Assembly (NCBI GenBank): GCA_963770995.1
Contig: CAVYRS010000005.1
Span: 372,001 to 436,000 of the forward strand
DNA: 64,000 nt
Origin: CAVSWN01 sp963770995
Lineage (GTDB): Bacteria > Acidobacteriota > Vicinamibacteria > Vicinamibacterales > CAVVIG01
Reading direction: 5' to 3'
Shown here: positions 34,240 to 44,697 of the stretch, piece by piece
Layout: each line of letters begins with the position of its first letter
Position numbering within the stretch: the stretch's first letter is position 1
The notes under the pieces: model-generated
Seen by the model: the letters and a program-made list of their open reading frames with translations, nothing else
Told to the model about the DNA's origin: nothing
The model's database searches: none
Translations under genes and position numbers: made by a program

Positions 34240-36006
34240 TCAATTCTGGATCTTCAAGTGGAGCTCGCGCAGCTGTTTCGCGTCGACCGGCGACGGCGCG
34301 CCCGGCCATCAGATCGACCGCGTTGGCGGTCTTCGGGAACGCGATCACCTCGCGAATCGACGACTCGCCGCGCCAGGATCGCGACGATACGATCGAGCCC
34401 GAGCGCGATGCCGCCGTGCGGCGGCGTGCCGTACTCGAGCGCCTCGAGGAAGAAGCCGAAGCGCAGCTTCGCCTCCTCGTCGGTGATGCCGAGGCGCTGA
34501 AGATGCGCGCCTGCAGCGCCGCGTCGTGGATTCGGATGCTGCCGCCGCCGATTTCCGATCCGTTCAGCACGAGGTCGTAGGCCTTCGCGCGCACCGCGCC
34601 CGGGATCGCTCTCGAGCTTGTCGACGTCCTCGTCGTGCGGCGACGTGAACGGATGGTGCATCGAGTACCAGCGGCCATCCTCGGCGTGGTACTCGAGCAG
34701 CGGAAAGTCGGTGACCCAGAGGAACTCGAACGCTCGGGGTTCAGCAGGTTCTCCTTCTTCGCGATCGCAGGCGCAGCTGGCCGAGCAGCTTCGACGTCGC
34801 GTCGGCCGGGCCGGCCGCCATCAGCAGCAGATCGTCGGCCGACGCGCCGCACGCGCTCGAGCGCCGGGCGCAGCGCCGCCTCGCTGAGCGCCTTCACCGA
34901 GCTGAGCGGCGGCTCGCCGGGCCGCACCCAGATCAGGCCGGTGAAGCCCATCTGCTTGGCCTGATCGACGAGCACGTCGAGCTGGCTGCGCGAGTACTTG
35001 TTGCCGCCCGGCACGGCGAAGCCGCGCACGACGCCGCCGTCGGCGACGATCTGCTTGAAGACGCGGAACTCCGAGTCGCGGAAGACGTCGGACAGATCGT
35101 GGATCTCCATGCCGCAGCGCAGGTCCGGCTTGTCGGATCCGTAGCGCGCGATCGCCTCGGCGTACGGCATGCGGCGGATCGGCAGCGTCACCTCGCGGCC
35201 GATCTCCTTGAAGATCTCGCTGCATCAGCGGCTCGATCAGGCCGTAGATCGTCTCCGGCCGCGCGAACGACATCTCGACGTCGACCTGCGTGAACTCGAG
35301 CTGCCGATCGGCGCGCTGATCCTCGTCGCGGAAGCAGCGGACGATCTGGAAGTAGCGATCGGTGCCGGCGATCATCAGGATCTGCTTGAAGATCTGCGGC
35401 GACTGCGGCAGCGCGTAGAACTCGCCGGGGTGCACGCGGCTCGGCACCAGGAAGTCGCGCGCGCCTTCCGGCGTCGACTTCGCCAGGATCGGCGTCTCGA
35501 TCTCCCAGAAGCCGTTGGCGTCGAAGTATTTCCGGATCGCGATCGACACGCGGTGGCGCAGCCCGATGTTGTGCTGCAGCCGCGGCCGGCGCAGATCGAG
35601 ATAGCGGTAGCGCAGCCGGACGTCCTCCGACACCGGGCCGTCTTCGGCGATCTGGAACGGCGGCGTCTTCGCCTCGTTCAGCAGCCGGATCTCGCGCGCC
35701 AGCACTTCGACCTCGCCGGTCGCGAGCTTCGGGTTGACCGTGTCGTCCGATCGCCGCTGCACGACGCCGCTCACGCCGACGACGAACTCGGAGCGCAGCC
35801 GCTTGGCGACGGCCATCAGCGCGTCGTTCTCGCGCACGACGACCTGCGAGACGCCGGCGCGATCGCGGATGTCGATGAAGGTGACGCCGCCGAGATCGCG
35901 GATGCGGTGCACCCAGCCGAGCAGCACGACGTCGGCGCCGACATCGCTCGGCGCGCAGCGCGCCGCAGGTGTGAGTTCGCGTGAGATCGCCGAGCTGTTC
36001 AGCCAT
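34240..36006 (-). CDS. aspS: Aspartyl-tRNA synthetase (frameshifted)
   Basis: The start MAEQLGDLTRTHTCGALRA precedes the OB-fold anticodon domain: LLGWVHRIRDLGGVTFIDIRDRAGVSQVVV. The catalytic core follows with VRLRYRYLDLRRPRLQHNIGLRHRVSIAIRKYFDANGFWEIETPILAKSTPEGARDFLVPSRVHPGEFYALPQSPQIFKQILMIAGTDRYFQIVRCFRDEDQRADRQLEFTQVDVEMSF (motifs 1 and 2). The GAD insertion and motif 3 (IALGLDRIVAIL) come near the end, then SIREVIAFPKTANAVDLMAGAPSPVDAKQLRELHLKIQN. This is the long bacterial type. Whether it charges only tRNA-Asp is not decidable here. Indels near 35980, 35225, 34855, 34760, 34730, 34610, 34500 and 34300-34380. Confidence 0.95.
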
Positions 36007-36060
36007 CAGTAAGGTTCTGACGGTCAGGTTCTAGGTCGCTAGGTTGCTACGGTTCGAGCT
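36007..36060. repeat. AGGTTCT/AGGTTGCT low-complexity spacer between hisS and aspS
   Basis: The 54-bp gap holds degenerate tandem copies of AGGTTCTRRC (AAGGTTCTGACGGTCAGGTTCTAGG). No clear opposite arm is present; no gene. Confidence 0.45.
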
Positions 36061-37405
36061 TCAGTTCAGGTCAGCGTCGCGATGACGCGCCGCGGCCTCG
36101 CTCGCGCGGCACGCTGTCTGCTCGCCGTCTCGCAGGTTCCGGATCGCTCACCTCGCCGCGCGCCCGCTCATCCTCGCCGAGGATCGCCATCGAACGGCGC
36201 GCGCCGCGCGCCGACGCGTACTTGAACTGCTTGTCGAGCTTGTCGGCCGTCCGGGATAGACGTCGACGCGCAGGCCTCGCTGCGCGCAGCTCGGCGGCCA
36301 GCGCGCAGCGCCTCGGCCCGCGACTCGTCGTTCCAGAATCGTCACCACGACGTCCACGGCGCCGCCGCGCGACCGACGGCCGGAAACATGCTCGCGCTCG
36401 GTCATCACGACGATGATGCGCTCGAGCCCGAGCGAGAAGCCGCAGGCCGGCACGTCGCGGCCGAGGAACATGCCGATCAGGTTGTCGTAGCGCCCGCCGC
36501 CGCCGAGGCTGCCGATGCCCGTCGACCGCGATCTCCATGATCGCGCCCGTGTAGTATGACAGCCCGCGCGCGAGGCTCGGATCGACGCCGGATCCGGCCC
36601 GCCGCCGGCGTCGCTCCGGCCAGCTCGACGATGTCGCCGCAGGTTCGCGACCGCCGTCGTGTTCGGCCGCGTCGACGCTCGCCGCAGCCGCGCCAGCAGC
36701 CGCTCCGGCGCGCTCGCGGCGCCGCGCAAACAGCGTCCAGCGCCTTGCGCGCCCGCCGCCTCGGCGACGCCGCGCGCCGCGAGCTCCTTCGCCACGCCGT
36801 CGCGCCAATCTTGTCCAGCTTGTCGAGCGCCACCAGCGCGTCGCCGTGCAGCGCCGGCGGCACGCCGGCCGTCGTCGAGCAGCGCCGTCAGCACGCGCGC
36901 GATGGTTCAGCCGGATCGACGAAATCGCTGAACCCGAGCGTCGTCAGGATCTCGCTGACCGCGCCGAGCATCTCCGACCTCGACGACCGGCGACGTCGAT
37001 GCCGATCGCGTCGATGTCGCACTGGTAGAACTCGCGGAACCGCCCGCGCGCCGGCCGATCGGCGCGCCACACCGGCTGAATCTGGTAGCGCTTGAAGAAC
37101 CGCGGCAGCTCGTTCTGATACTGCGCGACGACGCGCGCGAGCGGCACGGTGAGGTCGTAGCGCAGCGCGAGATCGGCTTCGCCGCGTCGCCTCGTGCTCG
37201 CCGCGCTTGCAGGATCTTGAAGATGAGCTTGTTGCCCTCCTCGCCGTACTTGCCGAGCAGCGTCTCGATGTTCTCGAACGCCGGCGTCTCGAGCGGCTCG
37301 AAGCCGTAGCGCTCGTAGACGTCGCGCACGACGCCGATCACGTACTCGCGGCGCCGGACGTCGTCGGGCAGAAAGTCGCGCGTGCCCGCGGGCGGTTTCG
37401 TCGAC
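36061..37405 (-). CDS. hisS: Histidyl-tRNA synthetase (heavily frameshifted)
   Basis: Readable text: STKPPAGTRDFLPDDVRRREYVIGVVRDVYERYGFEPLETPAFENIETLLGKYGEEGNKLIFKIL, LALRYDLTVPLARVVAQYQNELPRFFKRYQIQPVWRADRPARGRFREFYQCDIDAIG (motif 2), ARGLSYYTGAIMEIAV (histidine A-type loop), GGGRYDNLIGMFLGRDVPACGFSLGLERIIVVM (motif 3) and MAILGEDERARGEV, IRNLRDGEQ (anticodon domain). The start is unclear: an ATG at 37425 is followed by an in-frame TAG, so the boundary is approximate. At least ten indels in 1.3 kb, the densest in the window. Confidence 0.9.
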
Positions 37406-37410
37406 TGCTA

Positions 37411-37455
37411 TGTCTGATCGCTCATGGCTCAGGCTCATGGCTCATGGCTCACGGC
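37411..37455. repeat. CTCATGGCT word repeat between gamma-CA and hisS
   Basis: Four tandem degenerate CTCATGGCT units fill the gap between two minus-strand genes. Unlike the ATGGCTG element at 22970, no inverted arm is obvious. Confidence 0.65.
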
Positions 37456-37476
37456 CTGCTCGACCGGTCCATCGAC

Positions 37477-38008
37477 CTACGCCATCTGCCTTAGCCTCGC
37501 CATCTCCATGTAGTCGAGCCGGTAGCCGACGTAGCGATCCGCGTACGCCTGGATGTCGGCGACCTCGGCCTGCGTCAGCAGCCGCTTCACCTTGCCCGGG
37601 CTGCCCATCACCAGCGACCTCGGCGGCACCTTCATGTTCTCCGACGAGCAGCGTGCCGGCGGCGACGATCGAGCCGGTGCCGACGTGCGCGCCGTTCAGC
37701 AGGATCGCGCCCATGCCGATCAGGCACTGGTCCTCGATCGTGCAGCCGTGGACCATCGCGGCGTGCCCGACCGTCACGTTGTCGCCGATGGTCGTCGGAT
37801 GCGTGCCGGTCATCACGTGGACGATGGTGCCGTCCTGGATGTTCGTGCGGCGGCCGACGCGGATCCAGTGCACGTCGCCGCGGATGACGGCGCACATCCA
37901 GACGCTGCTCTCCTCGCCGATTTCGACGTCGCCGATGACCTGGGCGCTGTCGTCGATGAAGGCGGTGGGATGGACGCGGGGCGACACGCCGCGGAATCGG
38001 CGAAGCAC
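37477..38008 (-). CDS. Gamma-class carbonic anhydrase-like hexapeptide-repeat protein (frameshifted near the end)
   Basis: A left-handed beta-helix protein: VHPTAFIDDSAQVIGDVEIGEESSVWMCAVIRGDVHWIRVGRRTNIQDGTIVHVMTGTHPTTIGDNVTVGHAAMVHGCTIEDQCLIGMGAILLNGAHVGTGSIVAAGTLL. The His of IVHV, and the pair in VGHAAMVHG, match the zinc ligands of gamma-carbonic anhydrases. An indel near 37635 hides the rest, which reads KVPPRSLVMGSPGKVKRLLTQAEVADIQAYADRYVGYRLDYMEMARLRQMA in the shifted frame. About 176 residues. Catalytic activity is plausible but many homologues are untested. Confidence 0.88.
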
Positions 38009-38014
38009 TCTGAA

Positions 38015-38545
38015 TTATACCCGCGCCGCCTGCGCCGTCTCGATCGCCTCGCGGACGCTCGGCAATCGGGTCATCAGGTCGGCGAACTGGCCGCGAGTCA
38101 GGGTGAGAAAGGTGCTCGGCGCCAACGTCCGAACAGTGGCGTTGCGGGGGGTATTCCGGAGCAACGCGACCTCGCCGAAAAAGTCGCCGTCCTCCAGCAC
38201 CGCAGCGCGGCGCGGCGCCTCTTCGCCAGCGGCGATCAACACTTCGACCTTCCCGCGAACGATGAGGTAGAACCTGTCGCCGGGGTCACCCTGCTGCATC
38301 AACGTGCGGCCGGCGGGCACGTTGTCGGTCACGAAGAGCGGCGCAATCTGACCAAGCTGCGACTCGTCCAGGCCGCTCAAGATCGGGATGCTCGCCAGCT
38401 TCGCGGGCTCGATCCGTGCCTGGAACCCGTCGTCGCTCAGCAGCATGCCTGCCTGTTTCCGCCATAGCGTGGCATACGTACCGTTCAGCGCGAGGAGCTC
38501 CTCGTGCCGCCCCAGGCGTTCGACCCAGGAATTGGAATTGGACAC
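38015..38545 (-). pseudogene. ABC exporter remnant: last ATPase helix fused to a cyclic-nucleotide-binding domain
   Basis: The ORF from a GTG begins SNSNSWVERLGRHEELLALNGTYATLWRKQAG. The piece GRHEELLALNGTYATLWRKQ is the usual last helix of an ABC exporter nucleotide-binding domain (normally after G-x-x-V-E-x-G-T). A cNMP-binding domain follows: IPILSGLDESQLGQIAPLFVTDNVPAGRTLMQQGDPGDRFYLIVRGKVEVL, DGDFFGEVALLRNTPRNATVRTLAPSTFLTLTRGQFADL. The transmembrane and Walker parts (about 500 or more residues) are absent; the gene begins just behind the radical SAM stop. A TTGACA-17-TACGGT promoter-like pair lies at 38562-38590, so the cNMP domain may still be expressed. Confidence 0.65.
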
Positions 38546-38561
38546 GGATGAGCTGGCTTGG

Positions 38562-38590
38562 ACCGTACTTCGCCCAGGGAACCCTGTCAA
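38562..38590 (-). promoter_or_regulatory. Candidate sigma-70 promoter before the cNMP-domain remnant
   Basis: On the minus strand TTGACA (38590-38585) is followed after exactly 17 bases by TACGGT (38567-38562). The -35 is a consensus match; the -10 matches weakly. It lies 17 bases before the proposed GTG. Confidence 0.4.
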
Positions 38591-39680
38591 GGGATGAGGT
38601 TGCGTGTGGGTGTGCGTGGCGCCACCGACGCTACAGCGCGGGCGAGGTTGCCGAGGATCGTCGGATACGCCTCGCACGGCGTCCAGCAGTGCGAGCAGCG
38701 CTCGTCGACGACGTCCTCGCGCAGCTCGCGCCGCCGTCGCTCGTCCCAGAGCGCGCGCAGGTCGAAGCCGTTGTCGCGCAGGTTGCCGACCTTCTCGTCC
38801 CAGATCGAGCAGGCGAACAGGTTCCAGTAGGCGTCGATGAAGCACGACGACGAGAGCGCCGTGCACGGCAGCGGCGACTTGCCCGGTTTCGTAGTACTTG
38901 CCGACCAGCGCCTGGTACCGATCCTCGAGGAACTTCACCGGGTGGAGCGCCGAGCCGTTCTTCTCGCGATGATCGTCGATCGCGCGCAGGATCTCGGCGT
39001 GGTGCGTGCTCGACCGGGTAGCCGACGTTGTCGAAGTAGTGCCCCGACTCGTGGCCGACGTTCAGGTGCAGCTCCGACGCGGCGGAAGTCGGGAATGACC
39101 TGGCGGATCGCCGCGAGCGTCTCGTCGACCGCGGCGGCGTTCTTCGCCATCAGCGTCATGCCGATCACGGTCTGAAAGTTCGACTCGCCGGATGCCGCGC
39201 AGCCGGCGGAACGTCTCGATGCCGCTGGTCGCAGCTGCCCGGCAGGCCGCGCATCTCCTCGTGCAGCGCCTTCGGGCCGTCGATGCTGATCGTGACCATC
39301 AGGCGGCCGACGCCGCGCGCCAGCGTCCGCTCGACGAGCGACACGGTCTTGTCGCCGAACCAGCCGGTGGTCGGGAAATTCAGCAGGAACAGCGACCGGC
39401 AGTTCTTCTGGATCGCGGCGACGAGATCGTCGAGGTCGCGCCGCATGAAGAGCTCGCCGCCGGTCAGGTGCACCCACCGGAACTGCGACCAGCGCTCGAA
39501 GAAGAGCCCGACCTCGTCCGGCGTCATCTCGTTCACGCTCTTCTTCTGCCAGATGTTGCACATCTCGCAGCGGAAGTTGCAGTGATAGGTCGCGACGAAC
39601 GTGACCTTGTACGGCAGGTCCGGCGAGCGCAGGTTGGCGCCGAGGATCGCGCCGGCGAGGCCGAGTTGGCGGGTCAGCAT
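38587..39680 (-). CDS. Radical SAM enzyme with SPASM-like C-terminal Cys cluster (frameshifted)
   Basis: The start MLTRQLGLAGAILGANLRSPDLPYKVTFVATYHCNFRCEMCNIWQ holds the CxxxCxxC [4Fe-4S]/AdoMet site. It continues FRWVHLTGGELFMRRDLDDLVAAIQKNCRSLFLLNFPTTGWFGDKTVSLVERTLARGVGRLMVTISIDGPKALHEEMRGLPGS. The C-terminal text KFLEDRYQALVGKYYETGQ, then CTALSSSCFIDAYWNLFACSIWDEKVGNLRDN and RCSHCWTPCEAYPTILGNLARA, carries extra Cys likely to bind auxiliary clusters. Substrate unknown. Head-to-head with a glycosyltransferase, which may hint at envelope or lipid chemistry. Confidence 0.82.
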
Positions 39681-39774
39681 GTGTTGGGAGTCGATCGATC
39701 GTAACAGAGCGGGCAGTCCGGTCAACGCATTGATAGCATGGACCTTGACCCGTCGAACCGTCGTATACTGCCGC

Positions 39775-40525
39775 GTGCACGCGTCGCTGGCTCGCGCGCC
39801 ACCGGCACTCGCGCCGAGCCGCTCGACACTCCGCATCCTGACCCGTGCCCGATTCCGCGTCACCGTTGTCATCCCGGCCAAGGACGAAGAAGGGCTGATC
39901 GGCGAGATCGTCGACGCGGTGCAGCCGTACGCCGACGAGGTGCTCGTCGTCGACGGCCACTCGCCGGATCGCACGCGCGACATCGCCGTCGAGCACGGCG
40001 CGCGCGTCATCCTGGACGACGGCCACGGCAAGGGCGAGGCGCTGCGGCTCGCGATTCGACGAGGCCACGACCGAGCATCGTCGTCTTCATCGACGCGGAC
40101 GGCTCGCACGATCCGCACGGACATCCCGAAGCTGGTCGCGCCGATCCAGGCCGGCCAGGCCGATCTCGTCATCGGCTCGCGCGGCAAAGGCGGCAGCGAC
40201 GAGCTGCACGGCACGCTCGAGCAGTTCATCCGCTACGTCGGCTCGCAGCTCATCATGCTCGCGATCAACTACCGCTGGAACGTCCGGCTGACCGACAGCC
40301 AGAACGGCTTCCGCGCGATTCGCCGCGACGTCGGCGCGCAAGCTCGGCCTGACGTCGAACCTGACGACCATCGAGCAGGAAATGCTGATGAAGGCGCTGA
40401 AGCAGGGCTACCGCGTCAGCGAGATCGCGAGCCACGAGTACGAGCGCCGCTGGGGCACGTCGAAGGTCGTCGTCTGGAAGCTCTGGTTCGCCTACGTCTG
40501 GTCGTTCCTGCGCAACCTGCCGTGA
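39775..40525 (+). CDS. Family 2 glycosyltransferase, dolichol-phosphate-mannose-synthase-like (frameshifted)
   Basis: GT-A fold text: FRVTVVIPAKDEEGLIGEIVDAVQPYADEVLVVDGHSPDRTRDIAVEHGARVILDDGHGKGEALRLAI, then VFIDADGSHDPHDIPKLVAPIQAGQADLVIGSRGKGGSDELHGTLEQFIRYVGSQLIMLAINYRWNVRLTDSQNGFRAIRRDV and NLTTIEQEMLMKALKQGYRVSEIASHEYERRWGTSKV, ending VWKLWFAYVWSFLRNLP. The DAD-type metal motif and QNGFRA are typical of polyprenyl-phosphate glycosyl transferases. No C-terminal membrane domain is present beyond one amphipathic stretch. The GTG start is uncertain. Indels near 40070 and 40340. Confidence 0.82.
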
Positions 40526-40589
40526 TCCCGCGGCGTTCGTAGGTTCGTGCAGGGAACGCCCGACCTGCCTTCCCGCCCTTCCTGCCCTC

Positions 40590-43464
40590 CTAGTTGTTGT
40601 TGTTCGCCACCTTCGCGCCGTTCGTCTTCGGGCTCGGTCCGCCGCGGAACGTGAGCAGGTGGTCGCGAATCGCCCGGATCTGCGTTTCCGCGTGCCGTCG
40701 AGCTGCGGGTAGAACGACTTCGGATAGTCCGGCCAGAACGCCGGCATGCGTGTGCCGGGCAGGATGTCCGACGGCTTCTTCAGCCAGTCGAGAATCCAGT
40801 CCGGGTTCAGGCGCTCGGGAGTCATCCGCAGATCCGGCGCCAGGTTCGCGGTCGGCTGATCCTTCGGAATCGCGCCGAGCACGTGGCACTGCTGGCACTT
40901 CAGCAGCTCGAACAGCTGCTTGCCCGCGGCGTCGGTGTTCGTCGTCGCCGCCGTCCGCACCGTCTCGTGCGTCTGGAACGGACCGATCGTGTTCGAGACC
41001 GCACCGAAGTACTGGATCACGCCGTTCAGGTTGCGATCGTCGAGGCCGAACGTCGGCATACGCACGTTCAGCCACGGCCGGATCGTGATCGGTCCGCGGA
41101 GAAACGCATACAGCCAGTCGGGCTGCACGCGCGCGCCTTCCGGCGTCAGCATCGGCGGACCCGAGCGACGGATCCGCGACGAGCTTGACGAAGTCGCCGC
41201 CGTCTCCCTCGATGATGTGACAGCCGACGCAGTTGCGCCGGTGCACCAGCGTCCGGCCGCCCACCTGATAGTCGTAGCGCGCCGATCGCAGCCGGCATCG
41301 CCGCCGGCGGCTGAATTTCGCGCTGGAAGCTCATGATCGCCGTGACCAGCCGATCCACTTCCTCGTCGGTGAGATCGAAGTTCGGCATGCGCAGCTTTTC
41401 GAGCGGCTGCAGCACGCGCCCCTTGTCGAAGATCGCGCGGATCGTGCAGCTTCCGGTCGAACCACGCGAGCTTCGATGTGTGCGGGATGTCGGTGATGAA
41501 CGCGAAGTCGAGCCGCGTCACCAGCTTGCTGCCCTCTTCCGAGAGGTCCGTGCCGATCGACTGCGCCTTCTCGAAGCCCTTGATGTCGTGGCAGCTGAAG
41601 CAGCCGTAGCGGCTGATGGCGCGCTGGCCGAGCTCGACCTGCTTCTGCTGCGGGATTCCATCTTCGCGAGCTGCGTCTTGCGCATCCTCGAACGGCATCA
41701 CGTTCTTCAGATAGTCGAGCAGCACGTCGTCGGTCGACCTTCTGATCCGGCGTGGCCTTCGCCGCGTCGCCGCCCGGCGCCTTGAGGCCCGACAAGTAGG
41801 TGGCGACGTCCGCCACCTGGGCGTCGGTCAGGCGCAGGTTGGGCATGTAGGTCGCCGGGCTGTAGTGCTTCGGATCGCGCACCCAGTTGTAGATCCACTC
41901 GTAGGTCGTCTTGTTGCCGATGTTCTCGAGCGGCTGGCCGAAGGTTCGCCGCGGCCCGATCTCGGATCGATTCCCTTCGCCGACGACGTGGCAGCCCTGA
42001 CAGCCGATCGTCTTGACGATCTGCTCGCCGCTCTTCGCGTCGCCGCGCGGCGGGCTCTTCACCGCGAAGGTCGTGCGGCTCGCTGTTGGCGAACAGATAC
42101 GACACGATCGCGTTGATCTCGGCCTCGTTCCGCGTCGCGTCTTCAGGCGAGCTGTTGTTCGAGTTGTAGAAGAACCGCGGCATCCAGGTCGTCGGCTTCA
42201 CCGCGCGCGGATTGCGGATCCAGGTTCTTGATCCAGTCCGGCCGTCAGCTTCGAATCGATCCGCGTGAGGATCGGGCCGGGCTTCCGGATGTCGGTGTCG
42301 AATCCCTTGGTCTTGTGGCAGGCGTAGCAGCCGGCGCGCTCGAAGGTGGCGTAGCCCAGGTTCAACTTCTCCGCCTTCGGGATGTACACGTTCTGCTTGT
42401 GACACTTGGCGCAGTGGCCTCCGTCATTTTCGTCGGCAGCATCGGGTAGTCCCACAGGTGGGGCTCTTCCCAGTGGTGCTTCTCCTCCCATTCTTCCGTC
42501 TGCTTCTTGTTCTTCGGCGCATGCGCGGCGTCGCGGAAGCTGACCGACTGGCCCATACCCTCGTGGCACGACGTGCACCCGATCTTGTCGATCGGATGCG
42601 GCGAGTTGCCGCCCAGATACAGATCGAGGTTCGGATGGGTCGTGAACGGCTGCGGGTATTTCTCGTAGCCCTTCTTGTCGATCGCCAGATGGCACGTCTG
42701 ACAGCGATCCATCTTCGGGACGCGGATGAAGTTCACGTCGTCGACGACGTTCGGCAGGATGACCTGCTGAATCTTGATGGTCGGCGCCATGAAGTCGAGC
42801 AGCGGCGCGTTGCGGAAGTAGTCCTTCGTCGCGCTCGGCGCGATGACGGCGAGCCGCTTGCTCAGCCGGGTTTCCTCGGCGCGCATCTCGTCGAGCTGTT
42901 TCCCGACGGTCGCGACCTGCCCGGTGTATTCCCCGAGCTGCTTCTGGATTGCCGCCTTCTCGGCCTCGGCCTTTTCGCGAGCGAGGTTCAGTTCGTCGAG
43001 GCGCTTTTGTTCCTCGCTGGCTTTCTGACCCAGCTTCTCGGCGTTCGACAGGTTGTTGGCGCGCGCCGCTTCGAAGTCGTAGCGGTCCTGGTCGTAGGTC
43101 GCTTTCAGGTACTGGAAATCGAGCGTCGCGCGGTACAGCTTCGCTTCGGCCTCCTTCAGCTTCTCCTGGAGCTCGTCGACCTTCTGCTGGTTGCCGCTGA
43201 CGTTCTTCTCCGCCGCCTGGCGCTGCGCTTCGAGCTGCTGCAGCTTCGTGCGGTCCACACCGCGCGTCGGCCTGGGCCAGCTGCGCCTGCGTCACCTGGT
43301 ATTCCAGGTCGACGAAGCGTCGCTGCGTGTTCTTCCAGTCGCGGTCGAAGTCGTCCCACACCATCCAGATGGACCGACAGGAACAGAAAGATGCTGGACG
43401 CCGCGAACACGACGTTCAGGAAGTCGACGTTGTAGGCGTGTCCGACGCCCTTTTTCTCAGCCAT
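40590..43464 (-). CDS. Membrane-anchored octahaem c-type cytochrome with coiled coil, bc-complex subunit (frameshifted)
   Basis: This is the last gene of the bc operon. The start MAEKKGVGHAYNVDFLNVVFAASSIFLFLS is a single membrane anchor. Residues about 50-165 form a long charged coiled coil (KLQQLEAQRQAAEKNVSGNQQKVDELQEKLKEAEAKL). The rest is periplasmic and carries eight CxxCH haem sites: CQTCH, CTSCH, CAKCH, CYACH, CQGCH, CFSCH, CVGCH and CQQCH. Each class I-like module also has a distal Met (for example YMPNLRLTD, RMPNFDLTD, RMPTFGLDD, RMPAFWPDY). About 957 residues; it ends GGPSPKTNGAKVANNNN. Apparent indels near 43375, 43265, 42420, 42225, 42070, 41735, 41670, 41450, 41285, 41165 and 40690. 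Inferred to pass electrons from the Rieske/b module to terminal acceptors. Confidence 0.85.
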
Positions 43465-43604
43465 GGTAACGAAGCTCCGCCATTGCAGTCCCAGACTGTC
43501 GAAGCCCGTGCACTCGGAGAGCTTCGTTACTAGGACTGCGCGGCCTCGGCCGCGCCTAAGCCGGGCTTGCTCACCGCTCATGTTCGCAGAATAGGCAAGC
43601 ACGG

Positions 43605-43764
43605 CTAGATGTTGAAGAAGAATTCGGGAATGGCCACGATGTATTTCAGGTTGAAGATCCAGCGCGCGAGCATCTTGAGCGGGAGCGACATCATCGATCA
43701 GAAACAGGAACACGGTGACGTAGTAGCGCGCCGCGCCCAGCTTCTCGTAGTACCGCTTGAACGT
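43605..43764 (-). CDS. Small membrane subunit of the bc complex
   Basis: Directly after the cytochrome b (C-terminal part) stop, the frame reads TFKRYYEKLGAARYYVTVFLFL, then after one indel MMSLPLKMLARWIFNLKYIVAIPEFFFNI and stop. It is about 52 residues with one or two short hydrophobic helices. The only initiator is an ACG touching the previous TAG, so either an ATG was mis-sequenced or start is non-canonical. Position between two bc subunits suggests an accessory subunit; I recognise no named family. Confidence 0.55.
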
Positions 43765-44682
43765 CTACTTCGCGAAAATCACGGGCAGCGCGAAGACATA
43801 GATCAGCACCAGCACGATGCCGAAGCTCTCCCGCACGAACCAGCTGCCGGGCAGCCCTGTGCCGAGCCCGCGCACCCAGACGTACTCCGACAGGTTGACG
43901 TTGGTCAGCGCCTCGAGCTTGTGGATGTCCCAGTATTCGAACGGCCCGAAGAAGTTCCAGTTCGGCCCGCGCAGGAACGTGCCGAGCACGATCAGCGACA
44001 CCCAGAGAATGACGAACCCGAACAGGAAGAGCGTGATCTCGGCCTTGCGCTCCGCGAACGTGTAGTAGCCGTTGCCCTTCGGGTTCTTGTCGACGTACGG
44101 GATGCAGATCAGCCCGACGATGATCAGACTCGGCAACACGACGCCGGCCAGCCACGGGTCGAAGTACACCAGCATTTCCTGCAGTCCGAGGAAGTACCAC
44201 GGCGCCTTCGACGGATTCGGCGTGTTCGAGGGATTCGCCGGCTGCTCGAGCGGCGCTTTCAGGAGAATCGACCACACGATGAGCACGACGTGAGCAACGA
44301 TCAGCGAGATCAGCTCGGTGTAGACCAGGTCGGGCCACACCCAGACGCGGTCGGACTCTTCCTTCTCCACCGGTCCCTGCCCCGCAGCGATGCGCCGGTC
44401 GTTCAGCACCGCTTCGCGCATCGAGTACCACACGAAGAACACGAGCAGGAAGATCAGCCCGACGATCGGCACGTTGTCCGGCTTGGTGACGATCAGCTTG
44501 AAGTTGTCATCGAAGATGCCGAAGATGAAAAACACCGTCAGGAAGGCGAGCAATCCATACCCCACGGCGTTCGAGGCCAGTTGCTCGCGCTTCCACACGA
44601 GCACGACGAGGCCGACCACCGCGAGGACGAAGAACAGCCGCGGATCCGCGACGGCGTTGAAGATCCCTTTCACGAAGCCCAT
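43765..44682 (-). CDS. Cytochrome b, C-terminal (subunit IV-like) domain protein
   Basis: Intact, 305 residues, with about eight hydrophobic segments. NPSKAPWYFLGLQEMLVYFDPWLAGVVLPSLIIVGLICIPYVDKNPKGNGYYTF is the Qo-site region; the usual PEWY position reads APWY, as in some b6f/bc hybrids. It also has extra N-terminal helices (LFFVLAVVGLVVLVW, VGYGLLAFLTVFFIFGIF, VGLIFLLVFFVWYSM) before the canonical part. It forms the quinol-oxidising side with the b N-terminal gene upstream. Its reading frame is clean, in contrast with the cytochrome c gene next to it. Confidence 0.92.
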   Translation of the reverse strand: MGFVKGIFNAVADPRLFFVLAVVGLVVLVWKREQLASNAVGYGLLAFLTVFFIFGIFDDNFKLIVTKPDNVPIVGLIFLLVFFVWYSMREAVLNDRRIAAGQGPVEKEESDRVWVWPDLVYTELISLIVAHVVLIVWSILLKAPLEQPANPSNTPNPSKAPWYFLGLQEMLVYFDPWLAGVVLPSLIIVGLICIPYVDKNPKGNGYYTFAERKAEITLFLFGFVILWVSLIVLGTFLRGPNWNFFGPFEYWDIHKLEALTNVNLSEYVWVRGLGTGLPGSWFVRESFGIVLVLIYVFALPVIFAK

Positions 44683-44697
44683 GTCTGTCTACTCCCG

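Noticed and set aside
39743..39769. TTGACC...TATACT promoter before the glycosyltransferase
   Set aside because: The spacing is only about 13 bases, too short for a sigma-70 promoter.
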